From: Sternotherus odoratus
Taxonomy: Eukaryota; Chordata; Testudines; Kinosternidae
NCBI GenBank assembly: GCA_032164245.1
Contig: JAVMKO010000001.1
Location: forward strand, 171,386,934 to 171,450,933
Direction: 5' to 3'
DNA: 64,000 nucleotides
Shown: positions 35,113-46,900 of the stretch, in pieces
Layout of the letters: each line of letters begins with the position of its first letter
Position numbering within the stretch: position 1 is the first letter of the stretch
The notes under the pieces: model-generated
What the model saw: only the letters and a program-made list of their open reading frames with translations
Databases searched by the model: none
What the model was told of the DNA's origin: nothing
Position numbers and translations under genes: made by a program

Positions 35113-36308
35113 GTTTCTCTCAACCCAAACCTGGACCAATGAGTTTCTGTGAAAAATTTCAATGAATCCACATTTTTTGATGTAAAAATAACTTTTTAAA
35201 AAAATTAATGAATCTGCCTTTTTTAAAATCTGTTTACAAAAATAAGGTATGACTTAAATATCTCCAAATCAATAGGAAACTGACCTGAAAAAGGCATACT
35301 AAGATCTCAATTGTTCAATATGTGGCTGTATTCACTAAAACCCTAAAGGACACTAAAATGAAACTGAACATTATAGAATACTGCCTCCCCTACTTAGGAT
35401 TTGTGTTCCAGCTTAGCTGGAAAAATTCAGTCCTGTGTTATCTTGGTGATTCTCCTATTCAGTGGAACTGCAAACATATGTTTCAGAGAGACTTGATGTT
35501 ACAAAAAATATATGGAATCTATACCAAAGAATATTGGTCACATTGAACATAAGTGTTCTGACTGCTAAAAGACAACGTTGACACTGGAAATCATATACAA
35601 AACTTGGCACAAATGAATGGATAAGAATATCCGTAACAGCTTTGTATGAGACAGGAATAGTAAACATAGGAATGTGCACATTGCAAAGTGACAAAACAAT
35701 TTGATGGTACAGTGTATATAGTAGGGACATTCTTTCGTAACAGATACTGCCAATGCTCCTCCTCTTGGGACCAGGTCTTCTTTCTTTTGCCCTCTTGATA
35801 TTAAAGAGAGACAAGTGATCATTCCACTAGTGAGGGTGAAATGGACACATTATACTGGATCTGTAAGAATTTTCATGTTAACATTGTTTTCAACTCCTTA
35901 CGTTCGATAATGGTGAAACACATTCTCCTCCTCCTCCTCCTCCCCACAATCCTTCACAAAGCCTGGCTAAATGGGATGTATGGGAGGAACTACATGGAGG
36001 TTGAGGGGACTGAATTTATCTCCTATCCCGTGGGCAGGGTGCTGGACTGGGTATGCAGCTCCTAGTCCATCCATGAATTCAGCTCAACCTTATGTAGTTA
36101 CAGAATCTCTAATAGCAGGCCCAGGGTGTTGTGTTTGCTGCATAAACACAGGGAGGTTAGATAAAAACAGACTCTTGCTGCAATGTTCCAATATAACCCT
36201 ATTTACTGCTTGGAATACAGAACAATACCATGCAAGTATCCAAAAACAGAGGTGGGGAGGGGGGAGAGAGAAACCTGCTGCCTCTTAAGGCAGCAAGGCA
36301 CAAGTTAC
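35113..36308. other. No gene recognised
   Basis: Contains a (ctc)n run at about 35925-35942. The 119-codon minus frame at 35455-35814 has no recognised motif. Confidence 0.45.
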
Positions 36309-36429
36309 TAGGGTGACTAGATGTCCTGATTTTATAGGGATACCCCTAATTTTGGGCTCTTTTTCTTATATAGGCTCCTATTACCCCCCACCCATCCCGA
36401 TTTTTCAAATTTGCTGTCTGATCACCTTA
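36309..36429. mobile_element. Small hAT-like MITE, 8-bp target duplication
   Basis: Ends 'tagggtgactagatg' and 'tgatcacctta' (inverted). Flanks caagttac (36301-36308) and caggttac (36430-36437) match at 7 of 8. The interior has 'tatataggctcctattaccc'. It is the same family as the larger copy at 51856-52615. Confidence 0.8.
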
Positions 36430-36614
36430 CAGGTTACCCACCCTCACTCTCTTGCTTTAAAGTGGCTCCTTTGAGCCCTATAGCCTGTAAGCAGGACCAG
36501 AAACCCCCATCCACTGCTCTAAAGGTGATAGCTTGCACTTTGAAAACAGTCTTCAATAAATGACACAGGGTAAATCTTTTCAAAAGTGACTAAGTGATTT
36601 AACAGCCTACCCTC

Positions 36615-37433
36615 TGTTAGGGTTCCCTTCCCTCTCTGAACTCTGGGGTACAGGTGTGGTGACCCACATGAAAGACCCCCTAAGCTTATTTCTACCAGCT
36701 TAGGTTAAAAACTGCCCCAAGGCACAAATTCCTTTCCTTGTCCATGGACATTATTGCTGCCACCACCAAGTGATTTAAACAAACATTCATGGAGGGGTCA
36801 CTTGGAGCCTTATCTCCCCCAAAATATGCCTTTCCCCCCAAAAAAATCCCTTCACTCCTTTCCTGGGGAGGCTTGAAAATAATATGCTAACCAGTTGTTT
36901 ACAAAGCGAGCACAGATCAAAGCCCCTAGGTCTTTCGGACACTGAAAATCAATCAGGTTCTTGAAGAATTTTATTTAAAATAAAAAGTAAAAGAATCACA
37001 CCTGTAAAATCAGGATGGAAGGTAATTTTACAGGGCAAATAAAAAGATTTTAAACACAGAGGATTTCCCTCTAGGCTTAGCTTAAAAGTTACAAAAACAG
37101 GAATAAAACTCCCTCTTAGCATAGGGAAAATTCACAAGCTAAAACAAAAGATAATCTAACGCTTTTCCTTGCTATTACTTACAATTTTTGTAATCCTAAA
37201 TGTTTATTTCAGGTAGGGTTTGGGGGGATAGTTTTTCCTGCCCTAGTCCCTCTCTGTCCTAGAGAGAACACAACAAAGAGCACAAACAACCCCTCCCCCC
37301 ATCCCCAGATTTGAAAGTATCTTCCTTCCCCATTGGTCCTTTTGGTCAGGTGCCAACTAGGTTATTTGAGCTTCTTACCCCCTTACAGGTACAGGAGGGA
37401 TTTTAGGCTACCCATATCTGTATGTTTATGACA
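36615..37433 (-). mobile_element. Solo LTR, 819 bp, perfect 5-bp target duplication
   Basis: On the minus strand it starts 'tgtcataaacatacag' and ends 'ggaaccctaaca' (TG...CA). ccctc flanks both sides (36610-36614 and 37434-37438). The polyadenylation signal on the minus strand is at 36970-36975. It matches my memory of a common turtle endogenous-retrovirus LTR. The flanks are the two halves of a palindromic repeat ('gtgactaagtgattta' and 'aataggacttgggctcct'), so it landed in an older element. Confidence 0.88.
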
Positions 37434-37438
37434 CCCTC

Positions 37439-38490
37439 ACTGAAAGTAAATAGGACTTGGGCTCCTAAGCCATGCAGTGCCATTGAAATTTCTACACCCT
37501 CACATGCAGTGCCCAAAAGCAGAGCGATGGCCTCTACGGCAATCAGAGGCTGAGGTGTCACCCTTTGTATCTGATCCACAGCTATCCAGCCCCATGCAGT
37601 GGAACAGTCACTGCTCTAGTAGATCCCTATGCTTTGCAAAGCAGCTGTCACTGTTTATGGATGTGGGTGTGGCTTGCAGAGACCAAAGGTCCAGGGCTGT
37701 GATGGCAGGTGGTGTTCTGGACTAGAGGGGGCAGGACAGTCTGTGTTTGCTGATGTTTATAGCAGGATCTCGTGTTTAAACAAAATAGCTTTGTTAAATA
37801 CAAGTTGCCTGCCTTGAAGAGAAGAAACTACACGAGAGAGAGAAATGTCACCTTGAGTTGGTAATACAGGAAATAATTCTCACAAACTGAGCAATGTCAG
37901 GCTTCCTTTATTTCAGTGTTGTATGTTGGAGCACAACCAACATGAGCATATTTCGCCCCAGTGACAATGGACATTATAGACAACATTTCAGTCTTACTTA
38001 TTTGGGTGATTTTGATGCAATTGCAAACTGGGCTCCATTTTTCTGTCTGCAGCCAGCACCTTGGTGATGGACACAAACATCAGTAACATTATTTCTCTTT
38101 AATACTGAAATTTTTTTTATGGCTATGTTTGTCTGAAGTAGCAGCAGGGATAGATTTGAAAACACTTACAGAATACTGTCACTTGAGCAGTTACAGTATG
38201 TAGTTTGTTCTTCCTCTGGCTGCATTGTTTATATAGACATATATGTTTACAAAAATAAATAATTTAGTTGTATCTTAGGCTCTCAAAAGCTTTTCACTTT
38301 CCCTGGCTATTGTCAGATAAATATTTTTTTAAAATTAATCTTCAAGTGGGGGAAGACTCTAGATGCTGTTTAGGATATTAAAAAGTGAGGTTTGCAGTCT
38401 CCATATGTGCTACTTGTCCCCCTCTCCTCTTTAATGTGTAATAAATGGAGGGGGAGCACAACCCAAGTTTTGTGTATGGCTTAATCCACT
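37439..38490. other. No gene recognised
   Basis: Starts with the second half of the palindromic repeat cut by the LTR (to about 37480), then unique-looking DNA. Confidence 0.45.
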
Positions 38491-38491
38491 T

Positions 38492-38588
<97 letters not shown>
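38491..38588. repeat. Compound microsatellite (TC)n(AC)n(TC)n(AC)n
   Basis: Four alternating blocks: TC from 38491, AC from about 38509, TC from about 38531, AC from about 38552 to 38587. The block order is itself duplicated. Confidence 0.95.
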
Positions 38589-38589
<1 letters not shown>

Positions 38590-38689
38590 CATTTTTATTT
38601 TTCACTGACATACCTCAGACTCAGTGTATATACAGAGAAAAATATACCAGTGCTAAACATTTTTTTGCATTTGTGTATGTCTGAATACT

Positions 38690-39150
38690 AAGATGGGTGA
38701 ACTAGTCTGCCTGACATTAAATGAGGATATTGATATAATAGGCATCATGGAAACTTGGTGGAATGAGGATAATTGATGGGACACGGTAATATCAGGGAAC
38801 AAAATATATAGCAATGATAGAGTAGTTCATGCTGATGGAGGAATGGCATTATGTGTGAAAGAAAGCAGAGTCAAAGGCAAAATATTGAATGACTCAAACT
38901 GCACTGTAGAATTTTTATGGATAGAAGATCCATGTTTGAACAATAAGCATATAGTAGTAATAATATACTACTGACCACCTGACCAGGATGGTGAAGGTGA
39001 CTGTGAAATGCTCAGGGAGTTTAGAGAGGCTACAAAGTAAAAAAAAACAAAAAAACAATAGTAGTTGAAATTCCCATTATTAATTATTGTCCCACTGCCA
39101 GAATATTGAGGATCATTCTGTGTAGGTATGAAAGAGACATCAATTAGCAA
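38690..39150 (+). pseudogene. CR1-type endonuclease relic
   Basis: The reading frame gives 'LVCLTLNEDIDIIGIMETWW' then an in-frame stop (tga, 38774-38776), later 'ADGGMALCVKES', 'VEFLWIED' and 'PPDQDGE' after another stop. The E-T-W-W and G-G-x-A-L-x-V-K-E motifs are those of the APE endonuclease domain of CR1 LINEs. The copy is decayed and not joined to a reverse transcriptase. Confidence 0.8.
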
Positions 39151-39724
39151 CAGGTAGGTAGATAAAAGCCAATAAAGAATACAGTCCAAGAACTTCTAGT
39201 TTTCACTGTGTTGACCTTTCCAGGTAAATGACAGGTGTCATGCCTCAACAATCTATCAAAGAAACCAAGCACAGATTGCTTGTTTTAAGTCATCCAATAT
39301 AGGTTGGATTCTTAAAGCACTGTAGTCTGAAAACATTGTGTGTGAGTAGATGCAGGCAGAATTTTTACAGCTCAGCCAGTATCTAGCATCAGTTCAGTGG
39401 AGTGTGGCTGAATGCCAACAACCTGTACTCCAGGGACTTACGTCAAGGAGAGTGACTGCACTTATCTGGTCTGGGGGAGAGGATTCTGTCATACTTTCAA
39501 AACAAATATCCAATGTCATCATGGTGGAAGTGGGCAATCTTTTTGTGGGATACCTTGAATAGCTGGCTATGTGCAGCAGTGAAGGACTGAGCTGAATGTA
39601 ATGGCAGGGTGCTGAAATACATGATACTTACGACACATATGAACTATACTCATATACTACTATATTTGTGTATCAGTGCTATTTTAATCAAGAGATTGAA
39701 CTGCTAATAAATTAATTATATTTT
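39151..39724. other. No feature recognised
   Basis: AT-rich unique-looking DNA with no coding signal. Confidence 0.45.
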
Positions 39725-40160
39725 TAGTCCCTATAAAGTTATTTTAGCCTCTCCCATAATAGGCTCAATCTGACTCGCAATAACAATAGCTTTTGGTAAA
39801 GTTAGTCCTGGGTCAAGCAGTAATCAGTCTCCTATATGTAGCATGGCTGTTATCTCCATGACCTGGTCTTGAATCATCTCCGACAAATCCCCATGTTGTT
39901 CCACAATGTTCAGCAATATATTCACTCACTTTCTGTGCACTTTGGTGAAATGCATGTCTTTCTACTACTGCCACATTAATTTTGGGCCTGAAGAAGTTAT
40001 TCAAAGCTAAAATTGATGTAGCAATCAGGTTGTCGGGAAGAGGACATGGATGATAAAATAAATGCTGCCTATCAGACCCCAACACTGGCTAATATTGAAG
40101 CCTGCTTGCTGGCATGGGAAATATCCATTAATAGGAAGAATACAATTCTGATATAAACCT
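39725..40160 (-). pseudogene. Ty3/Gypsy (Mag-like) gag relic
   Basis: The minus frame 39813-40085 carries 'ALNNFFRPKINVAVVERHAF', matching the F-x-P-K-x-N-x-x-x-E-R pattern in gag proteins of Mag-like Ty3/Gypsy elements. After a frame change the sequence continues as 'LLLDPGLTLPKAIVIASQ', also family-like. The frameshift, an in-frame stop and the lack of pol or LTRs show a fragment. Confidence 0.65.
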
Positions 40161-41539
40161 TGTCTGGCTGCTTCCATGAAGAAAGGGAGCAAAAAACAAA
40201 AGGAAACACTTTATTAAAGGAGCATTATCCTGCATTAACGCTTCATTGTGTAATGAAGATGTCCAGAGAACTGGGCGATTCCACTACACTCATAGTCACT
40301 CTTTATGTAGGGTTCCATCAAAGTCATCTTACTCAAGGCAAGGCGCCAAAACAAATTTTCAAGCAAAAGTTTCCATTTACAGTCCACTCAGAAGGCTAAA
40401 TAGAGAGAGTTTATTCCCCTCTCTCTCACACACACCAATTTTACACAGCTGTAATCCCATCCAGTTCCATGTAGTTGGTCCTGATTTACACCAGTATAAG
40501 TGAGAGGAGAATCAGACTCTCCAGGCATGATATTGCCATACCCAGTTCCTAGCTATGATTTAAAATATTATCAATGTCTGGACTATATCTAATTGGACCC
40601 ATCTTGCTGTAGGATGCAGTTTCCCTATTTTTCAGGGATGGCTTTTGTCAAGCACAGACTGTGCTTTTGTTGAGTAGGGATTGTTAGTGGTTACAGAATG
40701 GTTTTTAAAATGTCCCATTTTTGTTCAGTCCATAAGACTAACACCACTGTTTACTTTCAGATTTTCCTTCCTCCTCTCCCCTATACCGAGCAGTAAATGT
40801 GAATGGTCTCTATCTGATGCAGCGTCAATCAGCTCTTGCAAAGATTAGTTTATCCTTGGATTTCCTTGATTGCGATCTGCAGGTTCATATTTACATAATT
40901 AATATACACATCCATATTTAATCCATGCAGTTGAGGACAAAGTCATGACTGTGTAAATATTGAGGAGGCTGGCAAGCAACACTGACAGAGGGCTGTAATC
41001 TGATGCTTTCCTAAAGTTGGTGTAGGAAGGAGCTACTCAGACACTGCTAGTGCACTTCTGCTGGTCCTCTGTGCTTTTCAAGATGGAGAGTGGGAGACAA
41101 TAGTTAAACTAGCATCAGAAGTTCTGTTTTACACACCCCGCCCCGGGTTCTGTATATGTACTGAAGAGGCTTTCACTTGCCATCTCCTCTCACCTTCATG
41201 GCCATTGAGGCAGAAACAAATGTATTTGATTTATAGCATTGCCCGTCAGTGTTGGGAATCATAAATATCTGTTTAGGGGTTACATGTTGTTGATTTGTGT
41301 TGGCAAATCATGAAATACTAGGGGGGACAAAGAGGAGACAAACATCACCTGCAGCATCAAGGGGACACTCTTTTGATACCACGATAATAGCTATGAAAAA
41401 CCAGGTTCCAGTTATATAGAAATTTTCACTGTGGTACATTGCCCTAGTTTTGAATATTAGGCTGGGAGTAACCATGAGGAAAACATAACAAAATGATGAC
41501 AATGCAGTCTTTAAGTACCCAGAGAAAAATTGCTGTATT
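40161..41539. other. No gene recognised; one palindromic repeat
   Basis: Holds a 'gattacaccagtgtaa'-type palindromic repeat at about 40430-40520 ('caattttacacagctgtaat' and 'cctgatttacaccagtataa'). The rest is unique-looking. Confidence 0.5.
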
Positions 41540-41547
41540 CTCTGGTC

Positions 41548-42319
41548 CAATGGCTCTAAACCTTTCCAGACTGCTTTACCCCTTTCAGAGGTTTGATTTG
41601 TCTTGTATACCCCAAGTTTTACCTCACTTAAAACCTACTTCCTGTCAAAATCAGACATAAAAACACAAAAGTGTCATTGCACACTAGTACTGAAAAATTG
41701 CTTACTTTCTCCTTTTTACCACATAATTAGAAAATATAAATCAATTTGAATGTAAATATTGTACTTACATTTTAGTGGATCATATATAGCATAGCATAAA
41801 CATTCAACTGTATGAAATCATAGTTTGTACTGACTTCACTAGTGCTTTTTATGTAGCTTGTTGTAAAACTATGCAAATGTCTAGCTGAGTTGACATACCC
41901 CCTGGAAGACCTCTGTGTACCTCCTGGGTTACCCAGTAGCCTAGCTGGGCGGGGATCCTCCCCCCTGAGGCCAGATTGCCAAAAGTGGCGCTAACTCATC
42001 AGGTGGCTGTAGCTGTAGAGAGTCGCGGAGCCGTCGCTGGAGGAAGCGAAGCGTGTCCATCCATCCACTGACATGCCGCTGAAAGGGCTCCACTTGTTTT
42101 GGCGGATGGACACACTTCACCGGTATTTCTGGAGGTGGCGTTTCGGCGGCAGCTCCACTAGCTGGAAGTCTCGCCCTTTTTTTTTGGTGGTGCCTTCTGT
42201 TTTTAAGGTGGTGCCTTTTTTTTTCATGGCACTTTTCTTTTTCATGGTCACTCCCCCTGCTGGTGAAACCTGGCTATGCCCCTAGCCCGGGTACCCATAC
42301 CCATGGTTAAGAACCACTA
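41548..42319. mobile_element. hAT-like element with 8-bp target duplication
   Basis: Begins 'caatggctctaaacc' and ends 'ggttaagaaccacta', inverted repeats of the CAGTGGTTCTCAACC hAT type. Flanks ctctggtc (41540-41547) and ccctggtc (42320-42327) match at 7 of 8. The body at 41822-41930 matches 16591-16727. A second element lies inside its right part. Confidence 0.8.
41935..42292. mobile_element. GC-rich hAT-like element nested inside another
   Basis: Left end 'cagtagcctagctggg' and right end 'cctggctatgcccctag' are rough inverted repeats of the 'cagtggcgtagctaggg' type. This stretch is absent from the related copy at 16591-16727, where the host sequence is continuous. The centre has poly-T blocks with 'ggtggtgcc' repeats. 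Target duplication unclear. Confidence 0.6.
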
Positions 42320-42427
42320 CCCTGGTCTATTCTCTGGGGCATGGGATGAAGACAGAGGGGAAAGAGGCTGAGTCATTTTGGATGACTTTTTGATGCAACA
42401 ATCCCTTCAGATAAATGTCAGCTAAAC

Positions 42428-42535
42428 TCCACTGCTTGCATCCGACGAAGTGGGTATTAGCCCACGAAAGCTTATGCTTCAAAACTTTATAGTTAGTCTT
42501 TAAGGTGCCACAGGACTTTGTTACCTATGAAGGTG
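42428..42535 (+). mobile_element. 3' fragment of the hairpin-like retroposon
   Basis: Starts 'gcatccgacgaagtgggtat' and runs through 'ccacgaaagcttatgcttca' to 'taaggtgccacaggactttg'. It matches the right half of 5613-5815 and lacks the left half, i.e. 5'-truncated as LINE-driven copies often are. Confidence 0.8.
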
Positions 42536-42554
42536 TCAGTGACTCTATACTTCA

Positions 42555-43330
42555 AAGTCTTCGTTTGTTCTCTCTCTTCTCACTCTCTCCCCCCGCTCCC
42601 TCCAGGCTGCCATACATCTGGTTTTTGACCTGAAAGCCAGGTTGAAAAGGGACTCTGGTGGCTCTGGTCACCACCGTTGTTGGCCAGACCACTAAATGTC
42701 TGGTTGGTGATGTTGCAGGTCTAAAGCCAGCTCTCTGCCTGCCCTCGCTCTCTGCAGCTCCTGGAAGTGGCCAGCATGTTGTCTCTGTGCACTGCCCCTG
42801 TCCTAAACACCAGCCCTGTAGCTCCCATTGCCCAGAAACCATGGCCAATGGGAGCAGTGGAGATGGTGCCTATGGGTTCAGGCAGTGAACAGAGCCCCCT
42901 AAACTATCCCCCTAGGAGTCAGAGCCCGCTTCCGGGAGCCACCTGAGGTAAATGCTGCCTGGAGCCTGCACCGTGAGCCCACTCCAGTACCCCAAACCCC
43001 ACATCTCTGGCCCTGGAGGCCCTCCTGCACTCTGAACCCCTCAGCCCCAGGCTGGAGCCCCCTCCTGTACCCCAAAGTCCTCAGCCCTGACCCCACCCCT
43101 TAGGCCACACTCCCAGCTGGAGTCCTCACCCCCTCCTGAACCCCAACCCCTGTCCCAACCCGGTGAAAGTGAGTGAGGGTGGGGGAGAGTGAGTGATGGA
43201 GGGAGGGGGGATGGAGTGGGCAGGGGTTCAGGGTCAGGGCGGAGCAAGGGTGTTTGGTTTTGTGAGATTTGAAATTTGACATTCTTACTCCCCCTCCCCC
43301 CCCCCATCCTATGGGCAGTCTTAACTCTTT
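42555..43330 (+). repeat. GC-rich interspersed repeat with 'caccccaaacccc' tandem
   Basis: Ordered motifs: 'ggttgaaaagggactctggt', 'ccaatgggagcagtggagat', 'tccgggagccacctgaggta', a stretch of 'cctcctg...accccaa' units (42975-43160), then 'gtgaaagtgagtgagggtgg' and 'tgtttggttttgtgagattt'. I recall this order from a common turtle element of unknown class. All overlapping frames are products of composition. Confidence 0.65.
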
Positions 43331-44577
43331 CTTTCTGTTACTCAAGAAAAAGGGAGAGGTGGTGGCAGATGCCTGGATAGCAGTTGGAAAACTATACTGT
43401 CTGTTCTGCTGAATTAATAAGACAATTATGATGAGTAAATGAAGTCCTATAATTTGGCTGCTTCCGGCCTGAAGCCTAGTTTGAGGAGACCTTGGTGCTG
43501 CAAAGCAAAAATCATTTTAAATCTTCTTTCAGGAGAAGTTCAGCAGATGAATGAAAGAGCACCGACAGACTTGAGCAGTTTGATCAATTGAAATCAAGCA
43601 GTTCAATGCAAAGAGGTAGGCTGCTCCCCTGCCCAGTAGTAAGTAGCACTGACACCAGCACGTTCAGCAGAATAAGTTTGCTCCCACTGGGCAAATTTAA
43701 TAATAGTCATAAAAAACAGAGCTTCTTTTCTTAAGGAAAGTTAGGTTTAGGGTTTTAATTTCAGCTCTAATTATCCCACTGTTAAAAGAAATAATTATAT
43801 TTTTAATGGATCTGCACAGGAACCCAAGTAGCAGTATGTTCCAGTAGTTCAGAATCAATCAAGCACTTAACGTGGACAGCATTCTTTTCTCTCGTAAAGG
43901 GAGTGTCTGAACCAGCGTCAGAACTGGGTGTTCTTCTTCCCTAGAAAAAGGCAGAAGGGAAGGGGAGAGGACAGAGTGGGATGGGGGTGGGGGGACTGCT
44001 ATACTTCTTAGAAAAGACAAAATATTTTGCCATTCATGGATAAGAGCACAGAAGAAATCAGGAGGAAGTTGTTCTCTGGTTTCTGGCAGATGCAGTAAAA
44101 CCACAAACATCTTTCCTTGGAAATAATTCTAATGTTTTGACTCACTTGTTTTTATATACATCTACTTGATTCATGAGCACTGTGGGAGAGAAAATTGTAG
44201 TTGGTTCTTTGACAATTTTTTGGAACCAAACAAGAAAATATTGGAAAGGATTCTGTGTATTTTTTTATTTTTTTTAGTAAATACAAAGTCAATCTAACAT
44301 TGCCCTCCATTGTCTCTCAAATCCAGCCTGTTGGAGTTACAGCTCATCCCTAATCTATTCTGATCAGGATCCTCCACCATTCCCAGCACTGTGGAATCTG
44401 AATGTCACATATGTGACACTTAGTAATAGGACTGCTTTTCTCAGAAACCACTTTACTCAAAAGAAAGACAATTCTAATTGATAGATTTAGGCAATTAGGT
44501 GGCACAGTAAATTAATTCACCACTTCTGACAAGTCACAGTATGGATTAAAATCTCATTTCCAGTTGGCTGGGAGCCT
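43331..44577. other. No feature recognised
   Basis: Unique-looking DNA. The frame at 43859-44110 has no known domain. Confidence 0.45.
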
Positions 44578-44660
44578 GGGGATGTGATCTCATCAGATCT
44601 CTCAAGTTAAATTGGGTAAAGTCTAGTCGGTAGCTGGATTAAAAGAAGACTTAAAAGGAA
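44578..44660 (+). mobile_element. 5S-rRNA-derived SINE head (AmnSINE1/SINE3-like)
   Basis: 'gatctcatcagatctctcaa' then 'gttaaattgggtaaagtcta' and 'gtcggtagctggatt' aligns base by base with vertebrate 5S rRNA from 'gatctcgtctgatctcggaa' to 'ttagtacttggatggg', covering the internal pol III promoter. Roughly two-thirds of positions match, with almost no gaps. Such heads define AmnSINE1/SINE3. I could not confirm the downstream Deu core. Confidence 0.65.
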
Positions 44661-46319
44661 AACAGAGATAGTAGCAATTTGCTTAGTGATTCTCTTTTCT
44701 TTAACTCAGTATTGAATATCTAATACTAACTCAGTTCTGCACAGTGAGATTAGGGGACATACCCCTCATATTAAGGTAGGTGAGGGTCTGTTGTATGATG
44801 GGGTTTATTCAATAAATCAGGTGCCAGTTGTGGTGCTATTACATCAGATTAGATTATAATAGCCATGATGCTATTACATCAATTAGATTACATTCCTTGT
44901 GTTCTGTAAAGCAGCAGATAAATGTATGGTGCCATCTAAATGTCTCCTAATGATAATATCAAGTCAGATTTCCACATTTCAGTATTTGAAGTGTTATAAA
45001 TAATGGAGAGCTGTTGGTTTTAGTGGGAGTTGAGGATCAGGTCCTCCAAAGACACATGGTCCCAAAACATAGCTCTACCATGACCTTTTCAAGCTATAGG
45101 CAAATGTAGCTTCTTTCAGCTCTACCCCCTCATCACCTGACCTCCCCTTGTGAGTTTTAAGTGAAAAATGACATTAAGTGATTTAACTCTGAAAAGTGAC
45201 ATTGGAAAATTTCATCTTGGGGTGTCATAGTGACTGTCTCAATGATTTCCATACCAGATTTACTCAGCACACAAGTAAAAAGAGATCTCCCTAATTGCCA
45301 TCACTGCAAACTCACTTTAGAGTCTGAGGACCTGTTTCATCATTGTGTTACTCCAGTTTCATGCCAATCTCACCCAACTGAAATCAAAGGATAAAACTGG
45401 AGTAATGCAGAAGTGAACCCTGAATGTTAAGTTGGGTTCTTTCTGGCTTCTGTTAACATTTCTGTTGCTGCGAGCCTGAATAGACTCAACTGTTCTCCAG
45501 CATTCTATTCTCTCTGCAGTGCAAACAGCAGTAAAACACAGTACAAACTTTTTAGTTTATAAAATCAACCAGTGTGGCTCTGAATACACTCAGGGAGCAG
45601 GTGCACTGACTAAGAGGGTGCTGTTTTGACACGGTCGGTTTTCAGAGTTATATGGTAACCTCACTGTGAACTTGACAGTATCCAATCCCAAGGGCTGGTT
45701 TGGACAATTCTACCAAACTTGTAGGTGCAGGAGGCCCTATACCCATTGGGGCCCTCACTCCACCACAAGCAGGCTGAAAGGCTAGTGTGATGTTTACTGT
45801 CCACACTGCGTGGCACTGTAGTATGAAATATAAACTGCTTATTTATGAAGTATAAATTGCCACTTATTTCACATTAGCTCAAGGGCCCTCTGCCCTCCTA
45901 CTAGCATCCTGCCTATACAGTTCCAGCTATAAAGTCTAAAGCAGCTGTGCTGTGAGGAACTTTTCTTCCCAGTGCTGTTCCTGGAAAGCCCCTCAGTCAT
46001 TCTTTAACGAGGATTCCCAAGGGCACAGGTGCCCCTGAAAAGTTCACACGGCCTTATGTCTTAGGAACCATGGAACTGCTGGGGAGTGGAAGGGAACAGT
46101 GTGAAGAGTACATCTCTCTTCACCTGCCTTCTTCCCCAGCCCACCTCTGACTTCCCCCTGGGATGGGAGACAGAAAGACAGTGCCAAGGAATCCTCCCTC
46201 CTCACTCAGGGAAAGATCTGTGAATAGTCCCTTTGCCTGTGGATCCTGCACACACGATCAGAGATGGAGCTGGGCAAAATTTATTCGTCAACACTTGTTT
46301 GAATAAACACCATACATTT
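44661..46319. other. No gene recognised
   Basis: Includes a local near-duplication around 44830-44890 ('gctattacatcagattagat' / 'gctattacatcaattagatt') and a palindromic patch at 45340-45420. Confidence 0.45.
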
Positions 46320-46900
46320 GCTTCAATGGCCCAATTGCTTTGACCAGGTCACCCCTCTCTTTACATCTCTCTGCTGGCCCTCTCTTCTCCATTGCATCAA
46401 GCCTTCACTTTCAAGGCTCTTCACAGCCTACCCCCACCCTCCTTATCTCTCAATCGGTATTGAAAGGTTGACCTCCACTGCTGATTGGCCCATGATGCCA
46501 GCTGCGATTGACCACTTATCAGATTTTCAGACAAGCACCTACTGCTTCCTCTCGAGTGCGAGGGGCAGTCTGGGAGAAAATCCCCCAAAATGGCCTCAAA
46601 GCCATTTCACTGTTATCTTTCAAATCCCTCCTTACAACTCTTCTTTGCCATGGTGCCTACAAAATATTTGACAAGGGTTAGATTGTTGGAGATCCCTGCC
46701 TATCACACTGACCAATATTTTAATTGTTTCGCTGTACTCTCCTGTTGGTCTGTATCCATCTGTTGTTTCTTGTCTGACATTTTAAGTATAAGTTCTTTGG
46801 GGCAGGGAATATCTCTTGTTCGGTGTTCATACAGTGCCTCACACAGTGGGGGCTTGGCCCAGGACTAAGGACCGTAAGGCTATGGGAATAAAACTTCATC
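46320..46900 (+). mobile_element. L2-like LINE 3' region
   Basis: Contains 'cactttcaaggctcttcaca', 'ctttcaaatccctcctta', 'gttctttggggcagggaata' and the tail 'catacagtgcctcacacagt'. This order marks the 3' end of L2-type LINEs. The 117- and 92-codon frames over it are decayed remnants or chance. Confidence 0.7.

Noticed and set aside
38445..38684. 79-codon Ser/Leu/His/Thr-repeat frame
   Set aside because: Translation of the compound microsatellite.
42555..43330. Possible CpG-island promoter with overlapping proline-rich frames
   Set aside because: The ordered motifs match a recurring turtle repeat; no first exon or splice donor was recognised.
44578..44660. Possible functional 5S rRNA gene
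   Set aside because: Too diverged and truncated on both sides; it fits a SINE head.
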